Assembly (NCBI RefSeq): GCF_000725805.1 | Contig: NZ_KL647133.1 | Coordinates: 1 to 64,000 of the forward strand | Reading direction: 5' to 3' | DNA: 64,000 nt | Origin: Streptomyces xanthophaeus | GTDB lineage: Bacteria > Actinomycetota > Actinomycetes > Streptomycetales > Streptomycetaceae | Shown: positions 1 through 8,098 of the stretch, in pieces | How the letters are laid out: each line of letters starts with the position of its first letter | How positions within the stretch are numbered: position 1 is the stretch's first letter | Program-made: the position numbers and the translations under genes | The notes under the pieces: model-generated | Seen by the model: only the letters and a program-made list of their open reading frames with translations | Database searches by the model: none | Told to the model about the DNA's origin: nothing

Positions 1-288
1 GAGGGTGGAGACGAGGTTGCGGTGGGAGGAGAGGATGCCTTTGGGGCGTCCGGTGGAGCCGGAGGTGAACATCACGCAGGCCACGTCCGACGGCGACAGC
101 GGGACGCGCGGGTCTGCGGCGTCCTGACCGTCGATCAGTTCGCTCTCGGTGTCGGTGAGGACGGTGGTCCAGGGGCCGCCTACCCGCTGGTGGTGGCGGG
201 TGTCGGTGACGAGGGTGTGGAGGTCGGCGTCGCGGGCGGTGCCGGTGAGGCGTTCGTCGGGGAACTCGGGGTCCAGGAGGGCGTATCC
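1..288 (-). other. Adenylation-domain fragment in a shifted frame relative to the upstream condensation domain
   Basis: Reading the minus strand from 288 gives GYALLDPEFPDERL (core motif A2), then HTLVTDTRHHQRV, and then FTSGSTGRPKG (core motif A3) near positions 80-50. This is unmistakable adenylation-domain sequence. It is one frame away from the C domain, which ends with VLEEWTG. It also starts at A2, so the usual ~80 residues between the C-A linker and A2, including A1, are absent. The fragment continues beyond the window. A real deletion plus frameshift, or collapse of repeated NRPS sequence in assembly, would both give this picture. Confidence 0.7.
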
Positions 289-1741
289 CCGTCCACTCCT
301 CCAGCACCTGTCGGCGCTCGGTCTCCCCCAGCAGCTCCACCTGCGACAACGGCAGCCCCAGGTCCTCCAGCGCCGCCTCCACGAACCGCACGAACCGGTC
401 CTGGTGCCCGGCCACCACCGCGATGTCGCTCACGTCCGCGGCCGCGTCGAAGTCGATGCGCAGCCCGCCCTCCGGCCCGAGGTCGTACACACCGACCGCG
501 AGGTCCTCAACCGGCCCGTTGCTCAGGTTGTGCTGTGTGGTCGGGAGGCCGCAGAACCGCATCCCCGGTGCGAACGCCATGATGTTGACCAGCGGGGACG
601 CGATCCGCCGCTCCCCCTCACCCAGGCCCAGGTCCCGGCAGATGTCCTCGTACCGGGTCCGCTGGTGCCGCAGTGCCTGGCGGGTCTCCGTGACCACCGA
701 GCCCAGCAGACCGCTCAGCGATCCGTCCGCCGCCACCGGTATCCGCAGCGGTACGACGTTCGAGAGCATGCCGGGCGTGCAGCGCGCCAGCTCCGTGCGC
801 CGGGCCGTCACCGGCAGCCCCAGGACCAGCTCCGGGCTCCCGCCGACCCGGTGCACGTACGCCGCGACCAGCGAGATCACCAGCATCGTCCACGGAGCGC
901 GGTGGGCCCGGGCCGCCTCCCGCAGCTGCTCCACCCGGCCGGGCGCCAGGACCACCGTCCGCCGTACGAAGGGCAGTTCGCCCCGCACCGGGGCACCGCC
1001 CGTCCGGCCCTCTCCCAGGCGGGGGGTCTGCGGGATGCCGTCGAGGTGCGCGGTCCAGTGCGCGCGGTCCTCGGCCGCCTCCGGGGACGACCGGTACGCC
1101 GCCTCCTCCGCCAGCAGTTCGGCCAGCGAACCGAACGGGCTCGGCCCCCAGGGCTCCCCGGCCGAGGCCTGCTCGTACAGCTCGACGAGCCTGCGGTCGA
1201 GCAGGGCGATGCCCATGCCGTCGATGGCGAGGTGGTGGAAGCCGTGGAAGTAGAACCACCGCTCCACCCCCTCCTCGGTGCTGCCCGCCCGGATCAGCAG
1301 GTGCCGGGTCAGCCAGTCGGCCGTCAGGTCGAAGGGCCGCGCCAGTTCGGCCGCCATCCGGTCGCGGGCCGCCGCCGCCGGGTCGTCCGCACCGCTCAGG
1401 TCCAGCAACTCCAGTTCCCGGCCGTGCGGTTCGGGGTGAAGCAGCTGCCACAGGCTGCCGTCCGCCTCGGCGTCCGCCTCGGCGTCGGCGTTCACGACCT
1501 CGCCCGCTCCGGTGCCGCACAGCCGCAGCGCGTCGGCTTCGCGGGCCAGCTGGTACCAGCACCGGGCGAACAGCTCCGCGTCGAGCGCGCCCAGGATCTC
1601 CCGGTACTCCCCGATGTTGTAGCGGCAGCCCGAGGCGTCCAGACCGTGGGCCATCCAGATGTCGCGCTGCGCGGCGGACAGGGGCAGCCGCACAGCGGCC
1701 GGCCCGTGCGCGGTGTCCTGGTCGGACGCGTTGGGGGACAT
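1..1741 (-). CDS. Non-ribosomal peptide synthetase, 5' part (condensation domain, then broken into an adenylation domain); runs off the window
   Basis: The ATG at 1739-1741 follows a GAGGAG ribosome binding site. The first ~480 residues are a condensation domain of the EntF type: an N-terminal core beginning LPLSAAQRDIWMA and the catalytic HHLAIDG motif at residues 169-175, the second His being the catalytic base. There is no carrier domain before it, so this would be the first module of the polypeptide. The C domain reads cleanly down to VLEEWTG at about position 290. Beyond that the same frame stays open but is nonsense (Arg/Pro-rich), while the adenylation domain continues in a different frame (see the entry for 1-288). 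So the gene is either disrupted or misassembled here. The C-domain call is secure; product and substrate are unknown. Confidence 0.8.
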   Translation of the reverse strand, partial: MSPNASDQDTAHGPAAVRLPLSAAQRDIWMAHGLDASGCRYNIGEYREILGALDAELFARCWYQLAREADALRLCGTGAGEVVNADAEADAEADGSLWQLLHPEPHGRELELLDLSGADDPAAAARDRMAAELARPFDLTADWLTRHLLIRAGSTEEGVERWFYFHGFHHLAIDGMGIALLDRRLVELYEQASAGEPWGPSPFGSLAELLAEEAAYRSSPEAAEDRAHWTAHLDGIPQTPRLGEGRTGGAPVRGELPFVRRTVVLAPGRVEQLREAARAHRAPWTMLVISLVAAYVHRVGGSPELVLGLPVTARRTELARCTPGMLSNVVPLRIPVAADGSLSGLLGSVVTETRQALRHQRTRYEDICRDLGLGEGERRIASPLVNIMAFAPGMRFCGLPTTQHNLSNGPVEDLAVGVYDLGPEGGLRIDFDAAADVSDIAVVAGHQDRFVRFVEAALEDLGLPLSQVELLGETERRQVLEEWTGIRPPGPRVPRRTPHRHRPRRRPPHPRHRHPPPPAGRRPLDHRPHRHRERTDRRSGRRRPARPAVAVGRGLRDVHLRLHRTPQRHPLLPPQPRLHP

Positions 1742-1952
1742 GCACTGGCTCCTCGGGATAGTCGCTGTGGCGCAAAGGGACGGCAAGCGGGCGGCGAGCA
1801 GGCGCCACGCGGGCGGTGCGCGGGGGATGGGTGGCATCAAGTGATGCTGGGAAACGGGGAGTTGCTCGGGGTGCTGGGCGGTCCGGCCGTACGTCATCCA
1901 ACCCGCGGGGTGCAGCACGCGGCGGCAGTTGTTCCGGCACTCGGGAAGCAGT

Positions 1953-3461
1953 TCACGCCCCGGCGGCAGCCGCCAGGCCCGCCCCGCAGGCCGCCCGGAC
2001 CAGGCCCAGCACCCGGAACCGGGAGCTGCCGCCCTCGTGCGCGGCCCGGACGGCCCCGCTGATCAGGAGCTCCCGCAGCATCCGGCCGCACTCGGGCAGG
2101 CCGAGCCCCGTCAGCCCCGTGAGGTCCGTCAGTGCGAACTCCTCCCCGGGCCGGTCGCACAGCGAGGCCAGCAGCTCTCGCGCACCCCGCGGCAGCCGCT
2201 CCATCCGCTCGCGCAGCACCGTCCGGAAGGGCTGGGAACCCCCACCCGTCCCCGTGTCCGCCCCCGCGCCCAGGTGGTCGAGGAGGGCGAGCGGATCGGC
2301 GTCCAGGCTCTGGTGCAGTGCGGCCAGGTCGCACACCACCAGCCAGGACGCCGCCGCGGCCAGCGCCCCGGGATGCCCGTCCAGGCGACGGCAGATCCAC
2401 GCCGCCCGTTCCAGGTCGGCCCGAGCCGGCACGAACTCGGGCCGTACCCGCCGGACCTGGCCGAGGAAGACCCGTACCGCAGCGGCGGCGGCCGGGTCCG
2501 TGGCACCCTCGGCGGGCACCTCCAGCGGGGACAGCAGGAAGATCCGTTCGCCGGGCACCTCCCACGGCCCGTCCGAGGTGATCAGCAGCCGCAGCCCCGG
2601 GCAGGCACGGAGCAGCCCGGTCAGCCGGTCGAACCGGGGCGGCCCCGCCGGAGCCCCGTCCAGCACCAGTAACGCGGGCTGCTCGCCCAGCAGTTCGGCG
2701 AGCTCCCCGGCGCCGTCCGAAGTCTCGCCGGACCCGCCCGGCGCCACCGTGCACAGCTCGGCGACGGCCGCGGCGACCCGGGCCGCGGGCTCGCCCCCGG
2801 CGCAGCCGAGGTAGTCGGCGGCCGCACCGGGGAAGGCGTGCCACAGCACCGGCAGGCCACGGGTGTGCAGCCGCGCCGCGACCTCCAGCGCCAGCCGCGT
2901 CTTGCCCACCCCGCTCAGCCCCACCACGTTCACCAGCCGCTCCGTGCCCGAGGCCAGCTCCCCGGCGAGGACCTCCGCTTCGGTGTCCCGGCCCACGACC
3001 GGGTGCAGGGCGGTGGGCGGCGCGGGCAGCCGGGCCGGCCCGAGCCCGGTGGCCCGGCCCTGCTGGGCGGCCGCCTCCAACGCGGCCCGGGCCCGCGGCC
3101 CGAGCCGCAGGGCGTCGGCCATCAGCCGCACGGTGTCGGGACGCGGCCGTCTGGCCTTGCCCTGCTCCAGGTCGCGGATGGCTCTGACGCTGATCGTCGA
3201 CAGGTCCGCCAGCTCCCGCTGGGTGAGCCCGATCCGCAGCCGGTGGGTGCGTATCAAGGTGCCCAGCGGCGCGGTGGCGGCGGCTCCGGTGGCGGTGGCT
3301 TCGGTGGTGGCGAGGGGCTGCACGTGCGTGTGCCGGCCCGTGGGCAGGTTCGTGTGCGCCGTCATGTGCCCGTTCATGTGCCCGTTCATGTGTGCGCTCC
3401 CGGCGAAGGTGGTGGGGAACGGCGTGGCCTGGGGTGGTGTGGCCCGGTTCCTGCTTCCCAT
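1953..3461 (-). CDS. XRE-family HTH regulator with NB-ARC-type NTPase domain
   Basis: A 502-aa protein. An XRE helix-turn-helix (residues ~65-118, with GLTQRELADLSTISVRAIRDLEQGK) is followed by a P-loop NTPase module whose Walker A GLSGVGKT lies near residue 180 and whose Walker B-like segment is LLVLDGAP. It ends shortly after the winged-helix region, without the TPR or WD40 sensor array usual in larger members. The ATG at 3461 was chosen; the frame is open to 3659, but those codons read as Arg/Pro-rich non-protein, and a later ATG at 3389 (MNGHMNGHM) is possible. It is divergent from the 60-aa gene at 3677 and convergent with nothing. A pathway-specific or stress regulator is likely; the ligand is unknown. 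Confidence 0.75.
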   Translation of the reverse strand: MGSRNRATPPQATPFPTTFAGSAHMNGHMNGHMTAHTNLPTGRHTHVQPLATTEATATGAAATAPLGTLIRTHRLRIGLTQRELADLSTISVRAIRDLEQGKARRPRPDTVRLMADALRLGPRARAALEAAAQQGRATGLGPARLPAPPTALHPVVGRDTEAEVLAGELASGTERLVNVVGLSGVGKTRLALEVAARLHTRGLPVLWHAFPGAAADYLGCAGGEPAARVAAAVAELCTVAPGGSGETSDGAGELAELLGEQPALLVLDGAPAGPPRFDRLTGLLRACPGLRLLITSDGPWEVPGERIFLLSPLEVPAEGATDPAAAAAVRVFLGQVRRVRPEFVPARADLERAAWICRRLDGHPGALAAAASWLVVCDLAALHQSLDADPLALLDHLGAGADTGTGGGSQPFRTVLRERMERLPRGARELLASLCDRPGEEFALTDLTGLTGLGLPECGRMLRELLISGAVRAAHEGGSSRFRVLGLVRAACGAGLAAAAGA

Positions 3462-3561
3462 CGTCGGCAGCCCGCTATCGCCCCGGCATCCCGGGACGGA
3501 CGGCCCCCGGACGGTCGTCCTATCGCCGGTTCGCCCCGGGGCGGGCAGCGGGCCGGGGCGT

Positions 3562-3577
3562 GATAGCGCGGGGATAG
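3562..3577 (+). promoter_or_regulatory. GATAG direct repeat at 11-bp spacing (candidate SARP operator)
   Basis: GATAG occurs at 3562-3566 and again at 3573-3577, exactly one 11-bp step apart and on the strand of the small gene at 3677. SARP regulators such as AfsR bind heptamer direct repeats with 11-bp periodicity next to the -35 region. Inverse copies (CTATC) lie at 3475-3479 and 3520-3524 in the same gap. The same arrangement recurs at 7552-7567. The assignment to the SARP encoded next door is inference. Confidence 0.45.
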
Positions 3578-3676
3578 GAGCGGGGCCGGTTCCGGGATTC
3601 CAGCGGTTCCTAAGTTGATGTCCAGAAGGAAGGAAGCGCCCCGGAAGGCCGGAGCGCATCGACGAAGGGACCCGAA

Positions 3677-3859
3677 ATGAACCTCGCCCACGCCCTCCGC
3701 GCCGCCCTCGTCACCGCTGCCATCGCCGGGGCCGCCGCCCTCGGCACCCAGGTCGCCCAGGCCGACGGCCCCGCCGTCCCCGCCACCCCGGCGGGCACCA
3801 CCGCGCCGGTGGCCACCCCGTCGCCGAGCACCACCACCGACACCAACCCCTGGGACTGA
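3677..3859 (+). CDS. Small secreted peptide of unknown function (60 aa)
   Basis: The ATG at 3677 is preceded by GAAGGGA. The product has an N-terminal signal peptide (MNLAHALRAALVTAA... ending AQA before Asp-Gly, a good signal-peptidase I site at about residue 30). A short Pro/Thr/Ala-rich mature part follows, ending TDTNPWD. It sits between two large NTPase regulators transcribed away from and towards it, with the GATAG repeat upstream. The setting resembles the AfsR/AfsS arrangement, where a SARP activates a tiny adjacent gene, but there is no recognisable AfsS sequence. I do not recognise the family; a secreted signal is possible but unproven. Confidence 0.6.
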   Translation: MNLAHALRAALVTAAIAGAAALGTQVAQADGPAVPATPAGTTAPVATPSPSTTTDTNPWD

Positions 3860-3875
3860 CACCGCACGGCGGAAC

Positions 3876-6800
3876 TCAGACCCCGGCGGCGGACCCCGTC
3901 GCCGGTACGCGCACCCCTGACGTCAGCGGCTCCAAGGGGCTCGCGGAGCCGGCCGGCTCCGCTCCCACCACGGCCGCCGCCCCCGACAGACCCCGCCGCA
4001 CACCCGGCTGAACGGCAGCCCCGCCCGGCACAGCGGCCGGACCGCCCACCGCACCGGAAGGCCGGCCCACCGCATCGGCAGGCACGCCCACCGCATCCGC
4101 CGGAGCGCCCACAGCATCCGCCGGAGCGCCCAGCAGTCGCTCCGCCTCCGCCAGTTCCGGCTCCATGCGCCGCTCGCGGAAGGTCCGTACGGCCGTCTCC
4201 AGCAGCTCCCGCGACCGGGAACGCTCCGCCGCGCCACCGTCCGACGCGAGCAGCCGCGCCAGGTCCATCCGGACGAGAGCGGCCCCGCCCTGGTCCATGA
4301 TCTGCTCCCGCACCGACAGCGCCTGGGTGTAGAACCCCTGCGCCGCCTCGCCCCGGCCCATGTCGGCGTACGCGTGGCCCAGGTCCCGCAGCAGGTGCCC
4401 CTCGCCGATCACGTCCCCGCCGTCCCGGCACAGCTCCAGCACCTCGCTGAACGTCCGCACCGCCCGCTCGTGCTCGCCCTGCCCCTGCAACAGCTGGCCC
4501 GCCCGGCGCAAGGTCCGCGCCTGACCGCCCGTGTACCCCACCGAGCGGTAGATGGAGAGCGCCTCGTCCAGTCGGCCCTGCGCGGCGGCGGTCTGCCCGC
4601 GCCGCATCCAGATGTGCGCGCTCTGCGTCAGGACGATGGCCCTGCCCACCACATCACCGACCAGGTCGAAATCCCGCAGCGCCCGGTCGTACAGGGTGAG
4701 CGCACGGTCCTCGTTGCCCCGCATCCGCTCCAGCAGCGCGAGGTCGCGGTGGCACAGGGCGAGCCCCTGCCGGTCGCCGAGCTCCTGGAACACCCCCAGC
4801 GCGGAGGTCAAGGCCGCCCGCGACTCCTCCGGCTGGCTGCGGCCGAGGTGCAGCACGCCCAGCGAGCTGAGCAGCGCCGCGCTGCCCCGCCGGTTGCCCG
4901 CCGCCCGCACCGCCTCCAGGGCGAGCTGGTGCGTACGCTCCCAGTCGTCGAAGTACCCGCGCGCCTCGAACAGCGTCGCCAGGGTCGTCGCCAGATCCCA
5001 GCACAGCTCGTCCATCTGCTCCCGCGCCGCGTGCTCGACGGCCTGGACCAGGTTCGCGTGCTCGCTGTCCAGCCACTCCAGCGGATCCACGAGCAGTTCG
5101 TCCACGCAGCTCGCCGGGGGCTCCCAGCGCGGGGCGGTGCCGTGCAGCACCGTGAAGTCGCCGCCGTAGATCCTGCGGTGGGCCTGTTCGGCCAGCGACA
5201 TCCAGCCGCCCATCATCCGGCCGAGCGCCGCCGACTGGGCGGCGGGCTCGTCGTGGACGGCCAGCTGCTCCCGGGCGAACACCCGGATGATCTCGTGGAA
5301 GCGGTAGCGGAACCCGCCCGTGGACTCCACCCCGACGACGTCCAGCATCTGTACGTCGACCAGCGGCTCCAACAGGTCCGAGGGGAAGGGCCGGTGATCG
5401 TCGAGCAGGGCCCCGGCCAGCCAGCCCGGCAGCGTCGGCCCCTGGGCCAGGCTCAGCAGGCGCAGCAGCCTCCGGTCCTCCGCGGCCAGCCCGTCATGGG
5501 TCAGGGACAGGCTCGCCCGCATCGTCATCTCGCCGTGCGTGAGCTCGTCGAGGCGGTGCCGCTCGTTGGCCAGCCGGTGCACCATCGAGGCGAGCGTCCA
5601 GTGCGGGCGTGCCGCCAGCCGGGCCGCCACGATGCGCAGCGCCAGCGGCAGCCCGCCCACGGTCCGGATGAGTGCCTCGGCCGCGACCCCCTCGCGCTCC
5701 ACCCGGTCGCCGCCGACGACGCGGACCAGCAGTTCCAGGGCCCGCGCGGTGTCCATGACGTCCAGCTCCACGCGGTACGCACCCGGCAGTCCCGTCAGCC
5801 GGACCCGGCTGGTGACTAGCACCGCGCAGCTGTTGCTGCCGGGCAGCAGGGGCCGGATCTGGCTCTCGGACGCGGCGTCGTCGAGGACCACCAGCACCCT
5901 GCGCGAGGCCAGCAGGGTCCGGTACATCTCGGCCCGCTCGTCCTGCGACTCCGGGATCACCGGCCCCGGGATGCCCAGCGCCCGCAGGAACCGGCCGAGC
6001 ACCTCCGCGGCGGTGGCCGGAGCCCCGGTGCCGCGCAGGTCGCAGTACAACTGCCCGTCGGGGAAACCCGTGTCGGTGAGCCGGTGCGCGATGTGCGTGG
6101 CCAGCGTGGACTTGCCCGTGCCGGGTTTCCCGACGATCACGGCGAGCCCGACGGCCCGCCGTCCGCCCTCGCCGAGCAGGGCCCGTTCGATCCGGCCGAT
6201 CTGCTCCTCGTCGCCGACGAAGTCCGAAGTGTCCGCGGGCAGTTGGCGGGGCGTCTCCTCGCGGTAGGCCCCGGGTGCGTCGAAGGGGTCCGCGGACCCG
6301 CCCCGCGGGCGGCCCCCCGGTCCCGTCGGGATCGGCAGGGGTGCACCGGCCGCGCCGACGCCGAGGCCGCCGACGCCGGTGGTCCGCCGGCTGTCCGTAC
6401 CGGTGGCGGCTCCGTGCGCCGTACCGCCGGCCGCGTCCCCGCCGGGTCTCGCCCCGTCAGGTCTCCTGCCGCCCGGTCTCGCCTCGCCGGGTCTCCCGTC
6501 GGCGGGCGCCCCGCCGCCGTGGCCGTACGCGTCCCCCGCCGGGGCGCCCCCGGGCCGGCCCGAGGCGCCGGAGCTCCCGTCCGGGTACGCGGATCCCGGG
6601 TACGGGACCTGCGGCGGCGGGCTGTAGCCGTCCGAGCCCGGCCGGGACGGGGGCGGGACCTCGCCCGACAGGATCGCCGACTCCAGCCGGCGCAGCTCCC
6701 CGCCCGGCTCCAGGCCGAGCTCCTCCACCAGCAGTTCGCGCCCGACCCGGTAGCTCTCCAGGGCCTCCGCCTGGCGGCCCGAGCGGTACAGGGCCAGCAT

Positions 6801-7436
6801 CAGCTGCCCGCGCAGCCGCTCCCGCAGCGGGTGGACCCGTACCAGCAACTGGATCTCGCCGACCAGCTGGTGGTGCCGTCCCAGGTCCAGCTCCAGCTCG
6901 ATCCGGGTCTCGGCGGCGATTAGCCGTTCCTCGTCGAGCTGCAGGGCCTTGCTGCGCAGGGTCTCGCTCGACACCCCGCTCAGGCAGTCGCCCTCCCATA
7001 ACTCGCCTGCGCAGCGCAGCAGTTCCGCCGCCTCGGCCGCACCGCCCTGGCGGCCCAGGGTGCGGGCGTCGGCGACCTTGCGGGCGAAGAGGGCCGCGTC
7101 GACGAGATCGCCCTCGGTCTTCAGGACGTAGCCGGGGGGCCGGGTGGTGATGGCGGCGGCGATCCCCGCCTTCGTGAACAGCTTGCGCAGCCGCGACACG
7201 CAGATCTGCACCTGGGTGCGCGCCGTGTCCGGCGGCTCGTCGTCCCAGATCAGATCGACGAGGTAGTCCGTGCTGACGACCCGGTTCGCCTCCAGGAGCA
7301 GGGCGGCGAGGATGACCTCCTGCCGTCCCGGCGGAATCCTGACCGGCCCGCTCCGCCCGGTCACCTGTAAGGGGCCGAGGATCCGGAACACGACCGCGTC
7401 CGGGGTGTGCGGCACCCCGCCGGGCGAAGAAGTCAT
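3876..7436 (-). CDS. AfsR/SARP-family transcriptional activator with NB-ARC and TPR domains
   Basis: A 1186-aa protein with the AfsR architecture. It begins with an OmpR-type winged helix (residues ~15-95) and a bacterial transcriptional activation domain (~100-250). A Pro/Gly/Ala-rich linker (~255-410) leads to an NB-ARC NTPase with Walker A GKPGTGKST near residue 437 and Walker B LVVLDDA near 512. Tetratricopeptide repeats (~800-1100, such as GLALCHRDLALLERMRGNEDRALTLYDRAL) follow. The C-terminal tail has a short tandem repeat, GAPADAV with variants, at about residues 1105-1130. At ~1190 aa it is longer than AfsR (about 990), mostly through the linker and tail. Its promoter faces the gene at 7645 across a gap with an 11-bp GATAG repeat, so autoregulation and control of small neighbours is plausible. 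Confidence 0.9.
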   Translation of the reverse strand: MTSSPGGVPHTPDAVVFRILGPLQVTGRSGPVRIPPGRQEVILAALLLEANRVVSTDYLVDLIWDDEPPDTARTQVQICVSRLRKLFTKAGIAAAITTRPPGYVLKTEGDLVDAALFARKVADARTLGRQGGAAEAAELLRCAGELWEGDCLSGVSSETLRSKALQLDEERLIAAETRIELELDLGRHHQLVGEIQLLVRVHPLRERLRGQLMLALYRSGRQAEALESYRVGRELLVEELGLEPGGELRRLESAILSGEVPPPSRPGSDGYSPPPQVPYPGSAYPDGSSGASGRPGGAPAGDAYGHGGGAPADGRPGEARPGGRRPDGARPGGDAAGGTAHGAATGTDSRRTTGVGGLGVGAAGAPLPIPTGPGGRPRGGSADPFDAPGAYREETPRQLPADTSDFVGDEEQIGRIERALLGEGGRRAVGLAVIVGKPGTGKSTLATHIAHRLTDTGFPDGQLYCDLRGTGAPATAAEVLGRFLRALGIPGPVIPESQDERAEMYRTLLASRRVLVVLDDAASESQIRPLLPGSNSCAVLVTSRVRLTGLPGAYRVELDVMDTARALELLVRVVGGDRVEREGVAAEALIRTVGGLPLALRIVAARLAARPHWTLASMVHRLANERHRLDELTHGEMTMRASLSLTHDGLAAEDRRLLRLLSLAQGPTLPGWLAGALLDDHRPFPSDLLEPLVDVQMLDVVGVESTGGFRYRFHEIIRVFAREQLAVHDEPAAQSAALGRMMGGWMSLAEQAHRRIYGGDFTVLHGTAPRWEPPASCVDELLVDPLEWLDSEHANLVQAVEHAAREQMDELCWDLATTLATLFEARGYFDDWERTHQLALEAVRAAGNRRGSAALLSSLGVLHLGRSQPEESRAALTSALGVFQELGDRQGLALCHRDLALLERMRGNEDRALTLYDRALRDFDLVGDVVGRAIVLTQSAHIWMRRGQTAAAQGRLDEALSIYRSVGYTGGQARTLRRAGQLLQGQGEHERAVRTFSEVLELCRDGGDVIGEGHLLRDLGHAYADMGRGEAAQGFYTQALSVREQIMDQGGAALVRMDLARLLASDGGAAERSRSRELLETAVRTFRERRMEPELAEAERLLGAPADAVGAPADAVGVPADAVGRPSGAVGGPAAVPGGAAVQPGVRRGLSGAAAVVGAEPAGSASPLEPLTSGVRVPATGSAAGV

Positions 7437-7551
7437 GGGTCTCCCAGCTGGGGCACACCTGAGAACGGGTGGAGCGCGGGGTCAGTCTTCCCGAACACCT
7501 CTCCGGTTGTCCATGGTGTGGAGATTCGGTGACGGTGTCCGGGTGGGCGGT

Positions 7552-7567
7552 GATAGGGCGGCGATAG
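7552..7567 (+). promoter_or_regulatory. Second GATAG direct repeat at 11-bp spacing
   Basis: GATAG at 7552-7556 and 7563-7567 is again separated by 11 bp, in the gap between the SARP gene (start 7436, leftward) and the small gene at 7645 (rightward). The surrounding sequence, GTGATAGGGCGGCGATAGC, resembles GTGATAGCGCGGGGATAGG at 3560-3578. The shared geometry supports a common regulator binding both gaps. Confidence 0.45.
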
Positions 7568-7644
7568 CCCCGAGTTGCGGTCCCCGAGGACGGTGTACCT
7601 GCCGCCACCTGGCCGGGGTGCGGCCGTACGGAAGGACATCCCCC

Positions 7645-7986
7645 ATGAACAGCCGGAACGCCAGGAGGCTCCCGCCCAGCCCCGTCGTCACCGACTCCGG
7701 AGTCGACCACGTGCGCCTCGCGTACCACTACCTCGACGCCGGTGACCTCGACGGCTACGGCTCCCTCCTGCACGCCGACGCCCTCGGCGTCGCCGAGCTG
7801 GAGCGTCCCGCCCCCGGTGCCCGCCACCACATCACCCGGATCGTCGCCGACGGGGACTGCGTGGTGGCGATGGGCCTGCTCGCCCCGCAGCAGCGGGAGT
7901 TCGTCGACGTGTTCACCCTCTCCGCCGAGGGAATGCTGCGGGCCTGCCGCCGGTACTACGCGGGCGGACCGCCCCACCGCTCCTGA
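7645..7986 (+). CDS. NTF2-like (SnoaL-type fold) small protein
   Basis: A 113-aa protein. The ATG at 7645 follows GGAAGGAC; the frame is open far upstream, but only from here does it look like protein. The segment VRLAYHYLDAGDLDGYGSLLHADALGV is the typical first helix and strand of NTF2-like proteins. The rest (HHITRIVADGDCVVAMGLL... FVDVFTLSAEGMLRACRRYY) follows the cone-shaped fold's sheet order. No catalytic residues can be assigned. It lies opposite the SARP gene and behind the GATAG repeat, so it may be a SARP target. An accessory enzyme or a stress protein are both possible. Confidence 0.65.
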   Translation: MNSRNARRLPPSPVVTDSGVDHVRLAYHYLDAGDLDGYGSLLHADALGVAELERPAPGARHHITRIVADGDCVVAMGLLAPQQREFVDVFTLSAEGMLRACRRYYAGGPPHRS

Positions 7987-8098
7987 ACTTCCGCTTCCCG
8001 CGCGCCCCGTGGCCGAAGCGGCCGTTCCGGGGGCCCTGTCATCCGGGCGGCGCTATGGTGCGGGCGGGGACGGATGCACGAGGGGGGGCGGGGCACCG

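Noticed and set aside
149..2062. Long open frames on the plus strand over the NRPS gene and the gap
   Set aside because: Arg/Pro/Gln-rich shadow sequence; the minus strand carries clear condensation-domain motifs here.
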